DNA of 64,000 nt, from NCBI RefSeq assembly GCF_015277515.1, contig NZ_CP063767.1, positions 310,001-374,000 of the forward strand. The letters are read 5' to 3'. Shown piece by piece: positions 16,678 through 26,986 of the stretch. Source of the stretch: Thermophilibacter immobilis. Lineage in GTDB: Bacteria; Actinomycetota; Coriobacteriia; Coriobacteriales; Atopobiaceae. Every line of letters starts with the position of its first letter. The first letter of the stretch is position 1. The position numbers were made by a program, and so were the translations under genes. The notes beneath the pieces were generated by a model, which saw only the letters and a program-made list of their open reading frames with translations, was not told where the DNA came from and did not search any database.

Positions 16678-19140
16678 ATGAGCGAGAAGGACAACGAGCC
16701 GCAGCTCGTACTAGCCGTAGATACCTCGACCGATATGCTGGCCTGCGCCGTGGCCCGCTGGGTGCCCGCGACGGGAGCGGTTCCCGCCGTCGCCGAGGTC
16801 CTGGCTTCGAAGGATCACCTCTGCCGTCGCCGCGCCAACGTGGAGCTCGTCACCACGGCTATGGACGCTCTCGCTGCCTGCGGACACACCATGAAGGACG
16901 TGGACGCGGTTCTCGTGGGACGCGGGCCAGGGTCGTTCACGGGCGTGCGCATCGGCATCGCCACGGCAAAGGGCCTGGCCTGCGGCCGTGGCTGCGCCCT
17001 CTACGGAGCGTCCGCGCTCGACGCCATGGCGTGGTCGGCCTGGGACGTGGGCGTGCGCGGCAAGCTCGTCGTGGTTGGCGACGCCATGCGCGGCGAGGTC
17101 TACCCGGGCGTCTACGCCCTGGACGAGAGGGGCGCGCACCGGTGCTTCGCGGCCGAGACCGTGGCCAAGGCGGACGCCTGCGTGGCCGCGCTCGCCGAGA
17201 GCCCCGACGCCTCTGAGCTCACCCTCTCTGGCAACGGCCTGCTCAAGTACCGCGCGCGCTTCGAGGCGGCGGGAATCGCCCGCTTCGCGCCCGAGGAGGC
17301 ATGGTACCCCACTGGCGAGGGGCTCCTGCGCTCCGCCGCCGAGGTCGCGTCCATGCCTCAGGGCTCCCCCCAGACGGGCGACCCCGCCGTGGTCCTGCCC
17401 CTCTACACGCGTCTCTCGGACGCCGAGGAGGCGGAGCGCACCCGCCTGGGGCTCAAGCAGCCCCTCTCCGTCGAGCTCACGGGCGTGGACGACGCGCTCG
17501 CGGGCATCCACCTGCAGCTGCGTCCCATGACGCTCAACGACGCCTCCGCCGTGGCAGTCCTAGAGGAACGCGTCTACGAGGGCTCGGCCCACACGCCCTG
17601 GACCGCGCGGCTCTTCGAGGAGGAACTCTCCCAGTCGGGCCGCAGCTGGTGGGTCGCCCACGACCAGGGGACAATCGTCGGCTTTGCCGGTGGCGTCCTT
17701 GCCGGGGCGGACTTCGAGGTCGAGGAGGTCGTCGTAGACGCGCCGCGTCGCCGCGAGAAGATCGCGAGCCGCCTGGTGGCGCGCGTCGCCTATGACGCGC
17801 AGATGCTGGCCGCGAGCACCGTCTCCCTCGAGGTCGACGCCGCGAACGAGGCGGCCCGCAGCCTCTACGAGCAGCTCGGCCTTGTCCAGGAGGGCATCCG
17901 CCCCGACTACTACGGGCCCGGCCACGACGCCCTGATCCTGCGCGCCGCGCTGCCGCTCGCGGCCGACGCGGGCCAGCCCGAGCGGCCGGAGCCGCACGCC
18001 TCGATTCGCCCGTGGCCCCTCACGGCCGCCCCGCGCGACGCCCAGGCGCAGGCCGCGCTCGCGGCGGCCGGCCCGCTCGTGCTCTCGATCGAGTCCTCCT
18101 GTGACGAGACCGCCATGGCCGTCACCGACTCGCGCGGCGTGGTCTGCGCGAGTGTCGTGGCCACCCAGATCGACTTCCACGCGCGCTTTGGCGGCGTCGT
18201 GCCCGAGATCGCGAGCCGCAAGCACACCGAGGCCATCGTCGGCGTCTTCGAGGAGACCCTCGCCCGCGCCGGCGCCCACTTTGGGGTGGACACGCTCGTG
18301 GCCTCGGACCTGGCGGCGGTGGGTGTGACGGCGGGGCCGGGTCTCGTGGGCGCGCTCGTGGTGGGCGTGGCCTTTGCCAAGGGTCTCTGTGTGGGTGCTG
18401 ACCTCATGCTCATTGCGGTGCAGCACCTCGAGGGTCACCTCATGGCCAACCTCTTCGACACCCCCGACCTCAGGCCGCCCTTCGTGGCGAGCCTCGTCTC
18501 GGGAGGCAACACCATGCTCGTGCACGTCCGCGCATGGGGCGACTACCAGGTCCTGGGCACCACGATCGACGATGCGGTGGGGGAGGCCTTCGACAAGGTC
18601 GCCAAGGCGCTCGGCCTGGGATACCCCGGCGGCCCCGTGATCAGCCGCCTCTCGGCCCAGGGCAGCCCGCGCGCCATCCGCTTCCCGCGCGCGATGCTGC
18701 ACAGCGGCGACTACTCGTTTTCCCTCTCGGGCCTCAAGACGGCCGTCATCACCTACATAGAGGGCGAGAACCGCGCGGGGCGGCCCATCAACCTGCCGGA
18801 CCTCGCGGCCTCCTTCGAGGCCGCCGTCATTGACGTGCAGGTCGCCAAGGCCGTGCGCGCGGTCGAGGAGACGGGCGTGTCGGACTTCTGCGTCGGCGGC
18901 GGCGTGGCGGCCAACGCCTCCCTGCGTGCGGCCTACCGTGGGGTGTTCGAGAAGCGCGGCGTGCGCGTGACGGTTCCGCCCTTCTCGGCCTGCGGGGACA
19001 ACGCGGCCATGATTGGCATCTGCGCCCTGCGCAGCTATAACGCGGGAGTCTTCTCGCCGCTCACCTTGGACGCCAACCCCAATGCCCCTCTCGGCGCCTG
19101 GACCTCCCCGGCCGCCCCCGTTCCGCCCATCTGGGAGTAG
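16678..19140 (+). CDS. Triple fusion TsaB-RimI-TsaD
   Basis: 820 residues from the ATG at 16678, after AAGAAGG. Residues about 10-230 are TsaB (LVLAVDTSTDMLACAV, GRGPGSFTGVRIGIATAKGL). Residues about 276-422 are a RimI-like GNAT domain (LRPMTLNDASAVAVLEERVY, SLEVDAANEAARSLYEQLGL, DYYGPGHDALILR). Residues about 464-820 are TsaD (VLSIESSCDETAMAV, the metal motif QHLEGH, SLVSGGNTMLVHV, FCVGGGVAANASLR). TsaB and TsaD form the t6A37 threonylcarbamoyl transferase; RimI acetylates the S18 N-terminus. In many genomes these are neighbours; here they are one chain. The acetyl-CoA loop of the GNAT part reads RRREKIAS, where families normally have RxxGxG/A, so acetyltransferase activity is doubtful. Confidence 0.94.
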   Translation: MSEKDNEPQLVLAVDTSTDMLACAVARWVPATGAVPAVAEVLASKDHLCRRRANVELVTTAMDALAACGHTMKDVDAVLVGRGPGSFTGVRIGIATAKGLACGRGCALYGASALDAMAWSAWDVGVRGKLVVVGDAMRGEVYPGVYALDERGAHRCFAAETVAKADACVAALAESPDASELTLSGNGLLKYRARFEAAGIARFAPEEAWYPTGEGLLRSAAEVASMPQGSPQTGDPAVVLPLYTRLSDAEEAERTRLGLKQPLSVELTGVDDALAGIHLQLRPMTLNDASAVAVLEERVYEGSAHTPWTARLFEEELSQSGRSWWVAHDQGTIVGFAGGVLAGADFEVEEVVVDAPRRREKIASRLVARVAYDAQMLAASTVSLEVDAANEAARSLYEQLGLVQEGIRPDYYGPGHDALILRAALPLAADAGQPERPEPHASIRPWPLTAAPRDAQAQAALAAAGPLVLSIESSCDETAMAVTDSRGVVCASVVATQIDFHARFGGVVPEIASRKHTEAIVGVFEETLARAGAHFGVDTLVASDLAAVGVTAGPGLVGALVVGVAFAKGLCVGADLMLIAVQHLEGHLMANLFDTPDLRPPFVASLVSGGNTMLVHVRAWGDYQVLGTTIDDAVGEAFDKVAKALGLGYPGGPVISRLSAQGSPRAIRFPRAMLHSGDYSFSLSGLKTAVITYIEGENRAGRPINLPDLAASFEAAVIDVQVAKAVRAVEETGVSDFCVGGGVAANASLRAAYRGVFEKRGVRVTVPPFSACGDNAAMIGICALRSYNAGVFSPLTLDANPNAPLGAWTSPAAPVPPIWE

Positions 19141-19331
19141 GCCTCACCTCCGGGTTCTATGGTTTCGCGAGCGTTACGGTGTGAGAATGCGTGGCTCCCT
19201 CGTGCCCGCCGTCGCTATTCTGTGCCCTGTGCACGTAACTTTCTCGCATTGAGTTGCAAGGGGGAGGGGAATGGGTCCCCTCCGGTTGCGTGATACGGAA
19301 GGGGTCTCGCACCAGACGGAAGGGAACCACC

Positions 19332-20264
19332 ATGACCACCAATGTTTCTGACATGCAGACAGAGCTCATACCGTGCTCGCGAAGGAGCTTCCTCAAGCTC
19401 TCGGGACTTACCGCGTTAGGCGTGGGAGGCATGATGGTTCTTGCCGGGTGTGGCCCGGCCGCACAGGATGACACCACAGACACCGGCACATCCGACAAGA
19501 CCGGAGGCTCCTCCGCAGCCGAGGCCCTCGGCGACGGCACGACCCTGCGCGTGGGCATGGAAGCCGCCTACGCCCCCTACAACTGGCAGGTCTCGGCCGC
19601 CGGCGACACCACCATTCCCATAGACAACGTAGACGGCGCCTTTGCCGACGGCTATGACGTGCAGATCGCCAAGAGGATCGCCGAGGCGCTGGGCATGGAG
19701 CCCGTCGCTGTCAAGCTGAGCTTCGACGGCCTGGTGAACGCCCTCAACAACGGCCAGATCGACATCATCTGCGCGGGCATGTCCACCACGCCCGAGCGCG
19801 CCCAGTCCGCGGACTTCTCCGACTCCTACCTCGACGACGACATCGTCCTCGTGGTCAGGCAGGACTCCCCCTACGCCTCCGCGACCACGCTGGCAGACTT
19901 TGCCGGCGCCTCCGTGATGGGCCAGGCGGCGACCCTGCTCGACGACGTCATCGACCAGATTCCGGACGTCAACCACATGACGCCCGCCGAGACCGTACCC
20001 CTGGTGGTCGAGAACCTCGCGCGCGGGACCTGCGACGCCATCACCTTCTCCAAGATGAGCGTCCCGCAGCTCCTGGTGAACTACCCCGACTTCGTTCAGC
20101 CCTCGCTCACCGACAGCTTCACCGACTCCGTCATGCCGGACAACGCCGCCATAGCCAAGGGCCAGGAGGCCGTCCTCGCCAAGATCAACGAGGCCATCGA
20201 GGCTGTCTCTGCTGACGAGCGCCAGCAGATCTGGACCGACTGCATGGAGCGCCAGCCCGCCTAG
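19332..20264 (+). CDS. Polar amino-acid ABC transporter, substrate-binding lipoprotein
   Basis: 310 residues from the ATG at 19332, after GGAAGGGAACC. The N-terminus has a Tat-like CSRRSFLKLSG segment, a hydrophobic stretch and the lipobox VLAGC, so it should be exported and lipid-anchored. The mature part is an SBP_bac_3 fold: TLRVGMEAAYAPYNWQ, YDVQIAKRIAEALGMEP, FDGLVNALNNGQIDIICAGM and TPERAQSADFSDSYL, the last with the Arg that binds the amino-acid carboxylate. It is first in a three-gene operon with permease and ATPase. The ligand could be basic, polar or cystine-like; the sequence does not settle it. Confidence 0.92.
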   Translation: MTTNVSDMQTELIPCSRRSFLKLSGLTALGVGGMMVLAGCGPAAQDDTTDTGTSDKTGGSSAAEALGDGTTLRVGMEAAYAPYNWQVSAAGDTTIPIDNVDGAFADGYDVQIAKRIAEALGMEPVAVKLSFDGLVNALNNGQIDIICAGMSTTPERAQSADFSDSYLDDDIVLVVRQDSPYASATTLADFAGASVMGQAATLLDDVIDQIPDVNHMTPAETVPLVVENLARGTCDAITFSKMSVPQLLVNYPDFVQPSLTDSFTDSVMPDNAAIAKGQEAVLAKINEAIEAVSADERQQIWTDCMERQPA

Positions 20265-20347
20265 GCGGCCCTGAAGGCGAATCTGACGGCGCGCCCGACG
20301 CTTCGTGCGGGCGCGCCGCACGTGCATGAGGACCTAAGGAGAAAAAC

Positions 20348-21556
20348 ATGAGCTCGTCCGTATCACGCGAGCCTGCGGCCGCGAGAAGGCGGCGCCGCCT
20401 GGCGTCGTTGCTGCTTGACGACCACCGCTACGTTCTTCTCGGCACGGCCGTCGTGGCCTTTTGTGGCATGCTGCTCTCGAGCAGCCCCCGTCCCGCGATG
20501 AGCTTTCTGGCGCATGCGTTCGCCGTCGAGGTGATTTTGTACTACCTGCTCGTCGCCTGGCTCGTGATCTCGGCCGTGGCGCTTGTTAACAAGGCCGTGC
20601 GCTGGAAAGACTACGCCACGACCTCGCCCTTTGTGAGATCTGCCGTCCGTCGCGCGCTGCGCATAGGCAGCTACGTGATCTGGGGCATCGTTCTTGTCCT
20701 CGTGGTCGATCGCGTGGTCATGGGCGTTGCCTCCGCATGGGCCGTGGCCACCACGGCGAGCACGCGTCCCGAGAAAAGCCTTGAGAGTATCCTCTACCTC
20801 CTGTGGCAGGGGCGTCAGACCTTTGTGACCGGCGCCGTGACCACGGTCGAGATCGCCGTCTTTGGCACCGTCATCGCGTTCTTCCTGGCGCTGCTCCTGG
20901 TGTTCTGCCGCATCCAGGTCCCCGACCGCTCCGACAACGATCTCGTGCGCTTCCTCAAGGTCACGGGACTCGACTTTGCCAAGGTCTACAGCACCGTGGT
21001 GCGCGGCACGCCCATGATGGTCCAGGCGGGCATCATCTTCTACGGGATCTTCGGCCTGATGCGCCTGACCACGCTCAGCGTCACCGAGATAAACGCCCTC
21101 TGGTCACCGTTTCTGGCCGGTCTGGTGGTCGTCTCGCTCAACTCCACGGCCTACATGATGGAGGTCCTGCGCGGCGGCATCGAGTCGGTCGACACGGGGC
21201 AGATGGAGGCGGCCCGCTCGCTGGGGCTCTCCCAGTGGCAGGCCATGGCGCGCGTGGTCTTTCCTCAGGGCATCAAGTACGCCATCCCCGGGCTCTCCAA
21301 CGAGCTCGTCATCAACATCAAGGACTCCTCGGTTCTCTCCGTGATCGGTACCTTTGACCTGATGTTTGCCAGCAGGACCGTGGCTGGCATCTACTATCAG
21401 AACTTTCAGGCGAACCTCATTGCCGCCGTTGTCTACCTCGTCTTGACCATGGTGGCCTCGGCGCTGCTCTCGCGCTTCGCCCAGCACTTCAACGTGAAGA
21501 GCGTGCCCGTCATGGGCACGGCCGGTCACACCATCAAGGCCACGGTCGAGGAGTAG
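20348..21556 (+). CDS. Polar amino-acid ABC transporter, permease with N-terminal extension
   Basis: 402 residues, start at 20348 behind AAGGAG. The C-terminal about 250 residues are a HisM/GlnP-type inner-membrane domain: [20 protein letters not shown], a [19 protein letters not shown] loop, and the EAA-type coupling helix [17 protein letters not shown]. The first about 150 residues add three further hydrophobic segments separated by basic stretches, longer than the usual 220-250 residue permease. Such extensions occur in some Coriobacteria and Firmicutes; their role is unknown to me. One permease with one ATPase suggests a homodimer. Confidence 0.92.
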   Translation: MSSSVSREPAAARRRRRLASLLLDDHRYVLLGTAVVAFCGMLLSSSPRPAMSFLAHAFAVEVILYYLLVAWLVISAVALVNKAVRWKDYATTSPFVRSAVRRALRIGSYVIWGIVLVLVVDRVVMGVASAWAVATTASTRPEKSLESILYLLWQGRQTFVTGAVTTVEIAVFGTVIAFFLALLLVFCRIQVPDRSDNDLVRFLKVTGLDFAKVYSTVVRGTPMMVQAGIIFYGIFGLMRLTTLSVTEINALWSPFLAGLVVVSLNSTAYMMEVLRGGIESVDTGQMEAARSLGLSQWQAMARVVFPQGIKYAIPGLSNELVINIKDSSVLSVIGTFDLMFASRTVAGIYYQNFQANLIAAVVYLVLTMVASALLSRFAQHFNVKSVPVMGTAGHTIKATVEE

Positions 21557-21558
21557 CC

Positions 21559-22353
21559 ATGACTCAGAACACACACGACGTCGCCAACGCCGGCGACGAG
21601 GGTGTCACTGCGAACACCCAGCCCATCGTCCGCATCGAGGGGCTGCGCAAGTCCTTTGGCGACAACGTGGTCCTGCGCGACATCGACTTCGAGGTCATGG
21701 CCGGCCAGGTGGTCACCATCATCGGTGCCTCCGGCTCCGGCAAGTCGACGCTTCTGCGCTGCATCAACCTCCTCGAGACGCCCGATGCGGGCCACGTGTG
21801 GTTCCACGGCAGCGATCTCGCCGCCGAGCGCGTAGACGTCAACCGGCTGCGCGAGAAGATTGGCATGGTCTTCCAGGGCTTCAACCTCTTCAACAACATG
21901 AATGTTCTCGATAACTGCACGCTCGCGCCCGTGACCCTCAAGAAGGCGGGCAAGGCAGAGGCCGAGCGTGTGGCGCTCGGGCACCTGGAGACGGTGGGAC
22001 TCGCCGACTTTGCGCGTGCGGACGTGAATACGCTCTCGGGCGGTCAGAAGCAGCGCGTGGCCATCGCACGGGCCCTGTGCATGAACCCCGACCTCATGCT
22101 CTTCGACGAGCCCACGAGCGCGCTCGACCCGGAGATTGTGGGGGAGGTTCTCGAGGTCATGCGCGATCTGGCCGCACGGGGCATGACGATGGTTGTGGTC
22201 ACCCATGAGATGGCCTTCGCCAAGGAAGTCTCCGACCAGGTCGTCTTCATGGACCAGGGCGTCATTGCCGAGCAGGGCACGCCCGCCAAACTCTTCTCGG
22301 CACCCGAGCAGCCGCGCACGCGCGAGTTCCTCTCCCGTTATCTGGAGGGATAG
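21559..22353 (+). CDS. Polar amino-acid ABC transporter, ATP-binding subunit
   Basis: 264 residues starting 2 bases after the permease stop. Walker A is [20 protein letters not shown], the Q-loop is [12 protein letters not shown], the signature is [18 protein letters not shown], Walker B is [14 protein letters not shown] and the H-loop is VVTHEM. The spacing and the MVFQGFNLF motif are those of the GlnQ/HisP (PAAT) class. It powers import of the ligand of the preceding lipoprotein. A 25-bp perfect inverted repeat lies directly downstream. Confidence 0.95.
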   Translation: MTQNTHDVANAGDEGVTANTQPIVRIEGLRKSFGDNVVLRDIDFEVMAGQVVTIIGASGSGKSTLLRCINLLETPDAGHVWFHGSDLAAERVDVNRLREKIGMVFQGFNLFNNMNVLDNCTLAPVTLKKAGKAEAERVALGHLETVGLADFARADVNTLSGGQKQRVAIARALCMNPDLMLFDEPTSALDPEIVGEVLEVMRDLAARGMTMVVVTHEMAFAKEVSDQVVFMDQGVIAEQGTPAKLFSAPEQPRTREFLSRYLEG

Positions 22354-22387
22354 CTCTCCGCCTGTCGCCTTGCGGGGCCTCAAGGGA

Positions 22388-22480
22388 GGGTGCTACTTCG
22401 CGGACCATACCCGAACGCGTACTTTGGTCTCTCTGGGAGCTCAAAACATGCGATAGGGTATGGTCCGCGAAGTAGCACCC
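22388..22480. repeat. Palindromic repeat type A, copy 1
   Basis: Two perfectly complementary 25-base arms, 22388-22412 and 22456-22480, are separated by 43 bases. The left arm contains GCTACTTCGCGGACCATACC. The same core followed by CGAACGC recurs at 41.46 kb. The element sits between the ABC ATPase and nadE. A transcript would form a long hairpin that could end or protect mRNA; no T run follows. Confidence 0.8.
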
Positions 22481-22529
22481 GTGCTCCCGTGCTACGATTC
22501 TGCCATTGAGGCGTCCCCAGGGAGGTAAC

Positions 22530-24458
22530 ATGCAGGACGGATTCGTGAAGGTCTGCGCCGTGACGCCTGAGGTGCGCGTGGCCGACGTGCGGTTTAATGT
22601 GGACGCCTGCGTGGAGGCGGTCAACGAGGCGTGCACCGGCGAGGGGGCCATGGTCGTGGTCCTGCCCGAGCTGGCCCTCACGGCTTACACCTGCGAGGAC
22701 CTCTTCTGGCAGGACGCCCTGCTCGACGCGGTCGAGCGCGGCCTCGCCGACTTCGCCGCGCGCACGTCCGATCTCGACGCCCTCCTGCTCGTGGGCCTTC
22801 CGGTTCGCGTGAACGCCAAGCTCTACAACTGCTGCGCCGTGCTCTCGGCGGGCACCATCCTGGGCGTGGTCCCCAAGCGCCACCTGCCCACCTACAACGA
22901 GTTCTACGAGGGGCGCCACTTCGTCGCTGGCACGACCGACGTCGTGGGCATCGACCTCGCGGGCCAGCTCGACGTGCCCTTTGGCATGCGTCAGCTCTTC
23001 GCCTGCGAGGAGCTGTCCGAGCTCGTGGTCGCGGTCGAGATCTGCGAGGACCTCTGGGTCCCTGAGCCCCCCTCGATCGCCCACGCCCAGGCCGGGGCCA
23101 CGCTCGTCTGCAATCTCTCCGCCTCCAACGAGCTCGTGGGCAAGGCGGACTATCGTCGCAGCCTCGTCTGCGGGCAGAGCGCCCGCCTCGTCTGCGGCTA
23201 CGCTTACGCGAGCTCCGGTGCGGGTGAGTCGACGCAGGACCTGGTCTTCTCGGGTCATGACCTCGTGGCTGAGAACGGCCGTCTGCTCGCGGAGGGGGCG
23301 TCGTTTCAGGAGGGCCGCGCCGTCTCCGAGCTCGACGTGCGCCAGCTCGTAGCCGAGCGCCGTCGCATGTCCACCTTCGAGACGGCCGCCAGCGCGGTTC
23401 AGCGGGGCTACCACGTGAGTCGCTTCTCGCTGGACGTGCGCGAGACGCGCCTCACGCGCTGGGTAGATCCGCACCCCTTCGTGCCCGCCGACGCCGCGCG
23501 CCGCGCGGAGCGCTGCGAGGACGTCCTCGCGATTCAGGCGCATGGCCTGGCCAAGCGCCTCGCGCATACGCACGCGCGCCGCGCGGTGGTGGGCGTCTCG
23601 GGCGGGCTCGACTCCACGCTCGCCCTACTCGTGGCCGCACGCGCCTTTGACCTGCTCGACCTTGACCGTTCGGGCATCATCGCCGTGACCATGCCCGGCT
23701 TTGGCACCACGGACCGCACGCATGACAACGCCTGCAGCCTCTCCGATGCGCTCGACGTGGACCTGCGCGAGGTCAACATCGCCGACGCCGTGCGCCAGCA
23801 CTTCTCCGACATCGGCCATGACGAGGCGGTCCACGACGTCACCTACGAGAACGCCCAGGCGCGCGAGCGCACGCAGGTCCTCATGGACCTGGCCAACCAG
23901 GAGGGCGGCTTCGTCATCGGCACGGGCGACCTCTCCGAGCTTGCGCTCGGCTGGGCCACCTACAACGGTGACCACATGTCCATGTACGCGGTGAACGCGA
24001 GTGTCCCCAAGACCCTCGTGCGCCACCTCGTGCGCTACGTGGCCGACACCTGCGGCGAGGAGGAGACCTCCGAGGTTCTCTACGACGTGCTCGACACCCC
24101 CGTCTCCCCGGAGCTTCTGCCCGCCAGCGGCGACGGCACGATCTCGCAGCGCACTGAGGACCTCGTGGGTCCCTACGAGCTGCACGACTTCTTTCTCTAT
24201 GAGGTTCTGCGCCATGGGGCATCCCCGCGCAAGGTGTATCGCCTGGCGTGCCATGCCCTGGGCCAGATCTACGATGACGAGACCATCCTCTCCTGGCTCA
24301 AGGTCTTCTACCGGCGCTTCTTCTCCCAGCAGTTCAAGCGCAGTTGCCTGCCCGACGGTCCCAAGGTGGGCTCCGTGGCGGTGAGCCCGCGCGGCGACCT
24401 GCGCATGCCGTCCGATGCCTGCGCCACGCTCTGGCTCGCCGAGCTCGAGGAGCTTTAG
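22530..24458 (+). CDS. nadE: Glutamine-dependent NAD(+) synthetase
   Basis: 642 residues from the ATG at 22530, preceded by GGGAGGTAAC. The N-terminal nitrilase-type glutaminase (about 1-290) shows the Glu in VVLPELALTAYTCEDLF, the Lys in VVPKRHLPTYNEFYEGR and the nucleophile Cys in VEICEDLWVP. The C-terminal synthetase has the PP-loop VVGVSGGLDSTLALLV and VIGTGDLSELALGW with YNGDHMSMY. It converts deamido-NAD to NAD using ATP and glutamine. The length matches the two-domain NadE class of actinobacteria. It appears to be a single-gene unit. Confidence 0.95.
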   Translation: MQDGFVKVCAVTPEVRVADVRFNVDACVEAVNEACTGEGAMVVVLPELALTAYTCEDLFWQDALLDAVERGLADFAARTSDLDALLLVGLPVRVNAKLYNCCAVLSAGTILGVVPKRHLPTYNEFYEGRHFVAGTTDVVGIDLAGQLDVPFGMRQLFACEELSELVVAVEICEDLWVPEPPSIAHAQAGATLVCNLSASNELVGKADYRRSLVCGQSARLVCGYAYASSGAGESTQDLVFSGHDLVAENGRLLAEGASFQEGRAVSELDVRQLVAERRRMSTFETAASAVQRGYHVSRFSLDVRETRLTRWVDPHPFVPADAARRAERCEDVLAIQAHGLAKRLAHTHARRAVVGVSGGLDSTLALLVAARAFDLLDLDRSGIIAVTMPGFGTTDRTHDNACSLSDALDVDLREVNIADAVRQHFSDIGHDEAVHDVTYENAQARERTQVLMDLANQEGGFVIGTGDLSELALGWATYNGDHMSMYAVNASVPKTLVRHLVRYVADTCGEEETSEVLYDVLDTPVSPELLPASGDGTISQRTEDLVGPYELHDFFLYEVLRHGASPRKVYRLACHALGQIYDDETILSWLKVFYRRFFSQQFKRSCLPDGPKVGSVAVSPRGDLRMPSDACATLWLAELEEL

Positions 24459-24504
24459 GGCATCCTCGCCTGCGCCCGAGCACCTCAGGAAATCTAAGCG
24501 TCTC

Positions 24505-24536
24505 TTGTAAGATTTTTTCTATAGAGATGGTATAAG
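24505..24536 (+). promoter_or_regulatory. Candidate promoter of groES-groEL
   Basis: An AT-rich patch about 110 bases upstream of groES contains TTGTAA at 24505-24510 and an extended -10, TGGTATAAG, ending at 24536. The spacing of about 20 bases is long. I see no CIRCE (TTAGCACTC-N9-GAGTGCTAA) between nadE and groES, so HrcA control through a standard operator is not supported here. Confidence 0.4.
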
Positions 24537-24644
24537 TCGGGACATCTGGGTATTATTTTGAGCGTTGGCTAGAGCGAGGCCAGAGAGGGTCTGGTCTCGC
24601 AGAAACGTGCGCCCGCTGGGCGCCTCAAAAGGAGGTTCCTGAAC

Positions 24645-24935
24645 ATGACTCTGAAGCCGTTGGGAGACCGCGTCCTCGTGAAGCCCGCACCCAAGGAGGA
24701 GAAGACCTCTTCGGGTCTGTACATCTCGAGTGGCGCGCAGGAGAAGCCGCAGAAGGGCGAGGTCGTCGCCGTGGGAGCCGGCAAGCTCGATGACAAGGGC
24801 GAGCGCATCGCTGTCGACGTCAAGGCCGGGGACCAGGTCTTCTATGGTAAGTTCGGCGGCAACGAGGTCAAGGTCGACGGCGAGGACTACCTGCTGCTTC
24901 GTGCCGATGACATCTACGCCATCATCGAGGACTAA
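24645..24935 (+). CDS. groES: Co-chaperonin GroES
   Basis: 96 residues behind [29 protein letters not shown] at the start, then the mobile-loop residues [39 protein letters not shown] and the end [14 protein letters not shown] are all typical Cpn10. It caps the GroEL chamber. It is 46 bases upstream of groEL and shares its promoter. Confidence 0.97.
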   Translation: MTLKPLGDRVLVKPAPKEEKTSSGLYISSGAQEKPQKGEVVAVGAGKLDDKGERIAVDVKAGDQVFYGKFGGNEVKVDGEDYLLLRADDIYAIIED

Positions 24936-24978
24936 GCCGGTCGCACCCGTTCTGCGAAACCATACTTTGGAGGATTAA

Positions 24979-26625
<1,647 letters not shown>

Positions 26626-26658
26626 GGTACTAAGGCCAAGGCTCACCTAGCCGGGTAT

Positions 26659-26724
26659 GCCCCCGGCCTTCCCACGAGAAGCGCGCTTTGCGCAGCTTCT
26701 TCTCGGAAGGCCGGGGGCGTTTTT
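26659..26724 (+). terminator. Rho-independent terminator after groEL
   Basis: GCCCCCGGCCTTCC at 26659-26672 pairs with GGAAGGCCGGGGGC at 26705-26718; within the loop ACGAGAAG pairs with CTTCTCG. A GTTTTTC run follows directly. It ends the groES-groEL transcript. Confidence 0.9.
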
Positions 26725-26751
26725 CTGCGTGATGTGCCTGGACCCTTGGCC

Positions 26752-26768
26752 CATCGAGTGCGCGAAAG
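26752..26768 (+). repeat. Half-site of palindromic repeat type C
   Basis: ATCGAGTGCGCGAAAG here matches one arm of the 115-base palindrome at 62756-62870. No complementary arm is seen nearby, so this is a solo or decayed copy. About 25 bases further on (26791) GCTCACGAAT begins the type-B material, so both types sit together at both loci. Confidence 0.6.
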
Positions 26769-26790
26769 CCCGTTGTGGCTCTGAGAAGGC

Positions 26791-26890
26791 GCTCACGAAT
26801 TCGGCCCTGGGGCACGGCGGCAAGACGATTGCGCAGGAATCGGGGGCTGGGGCACGTCACAAGGGGCGGTACGTGCCCCAGCCCCCGATT
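26791..26890. repeat. Palindromic repeat type B, copy 1
   Basis: Perfect 20-base arms AATCGGGGGCTGGGGCACGT (26838-26857) and its complement (26871-26890) enclose 13 bases. Just before them, GCTCACGAATTCGGCCCTGG (from 26791) repeats the same theme in degenerate form. The arms match the element at 62.62-62.73 kb, which shares GGCACGTG and CGTGCCCCAGCCCCCG. It lies between the groEL terminator and the converging nfnB terminator, and has no coding content. Confidence 0.8.
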
Positions 26891-26921
26891 CATGAGCGGT
26901 TGGCCGTGATGCGCTTCTCGT

Positions 26922-26961
26922 TTACAAAAAGAGCCCGGAACCGCAAGGCGGCTCCGGGCTC
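26922..26961 (-). terminator. Rho-independent terminator after nfnB
   Basis: Read on the minus strand, GAGCCCGGAGCCGCC-TTGC-GGTTCCGGGCTC (with one mismatch in the stem) is followed by TTTTTG. It lies 26 bases past the nfnB stop at 26987 and converges on the groEL transcript. Confidence 0.9.
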
Positions 26962-26986
26962 GGTACGTACTCGATCGAACGAAGAC

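Noticed and set aside
22388-22480. Type A palindrome as a CRISPR-like array
   Set aside because: There is a single inverted pair, no regular direct repeats or spacers, and no cas genes in the window.
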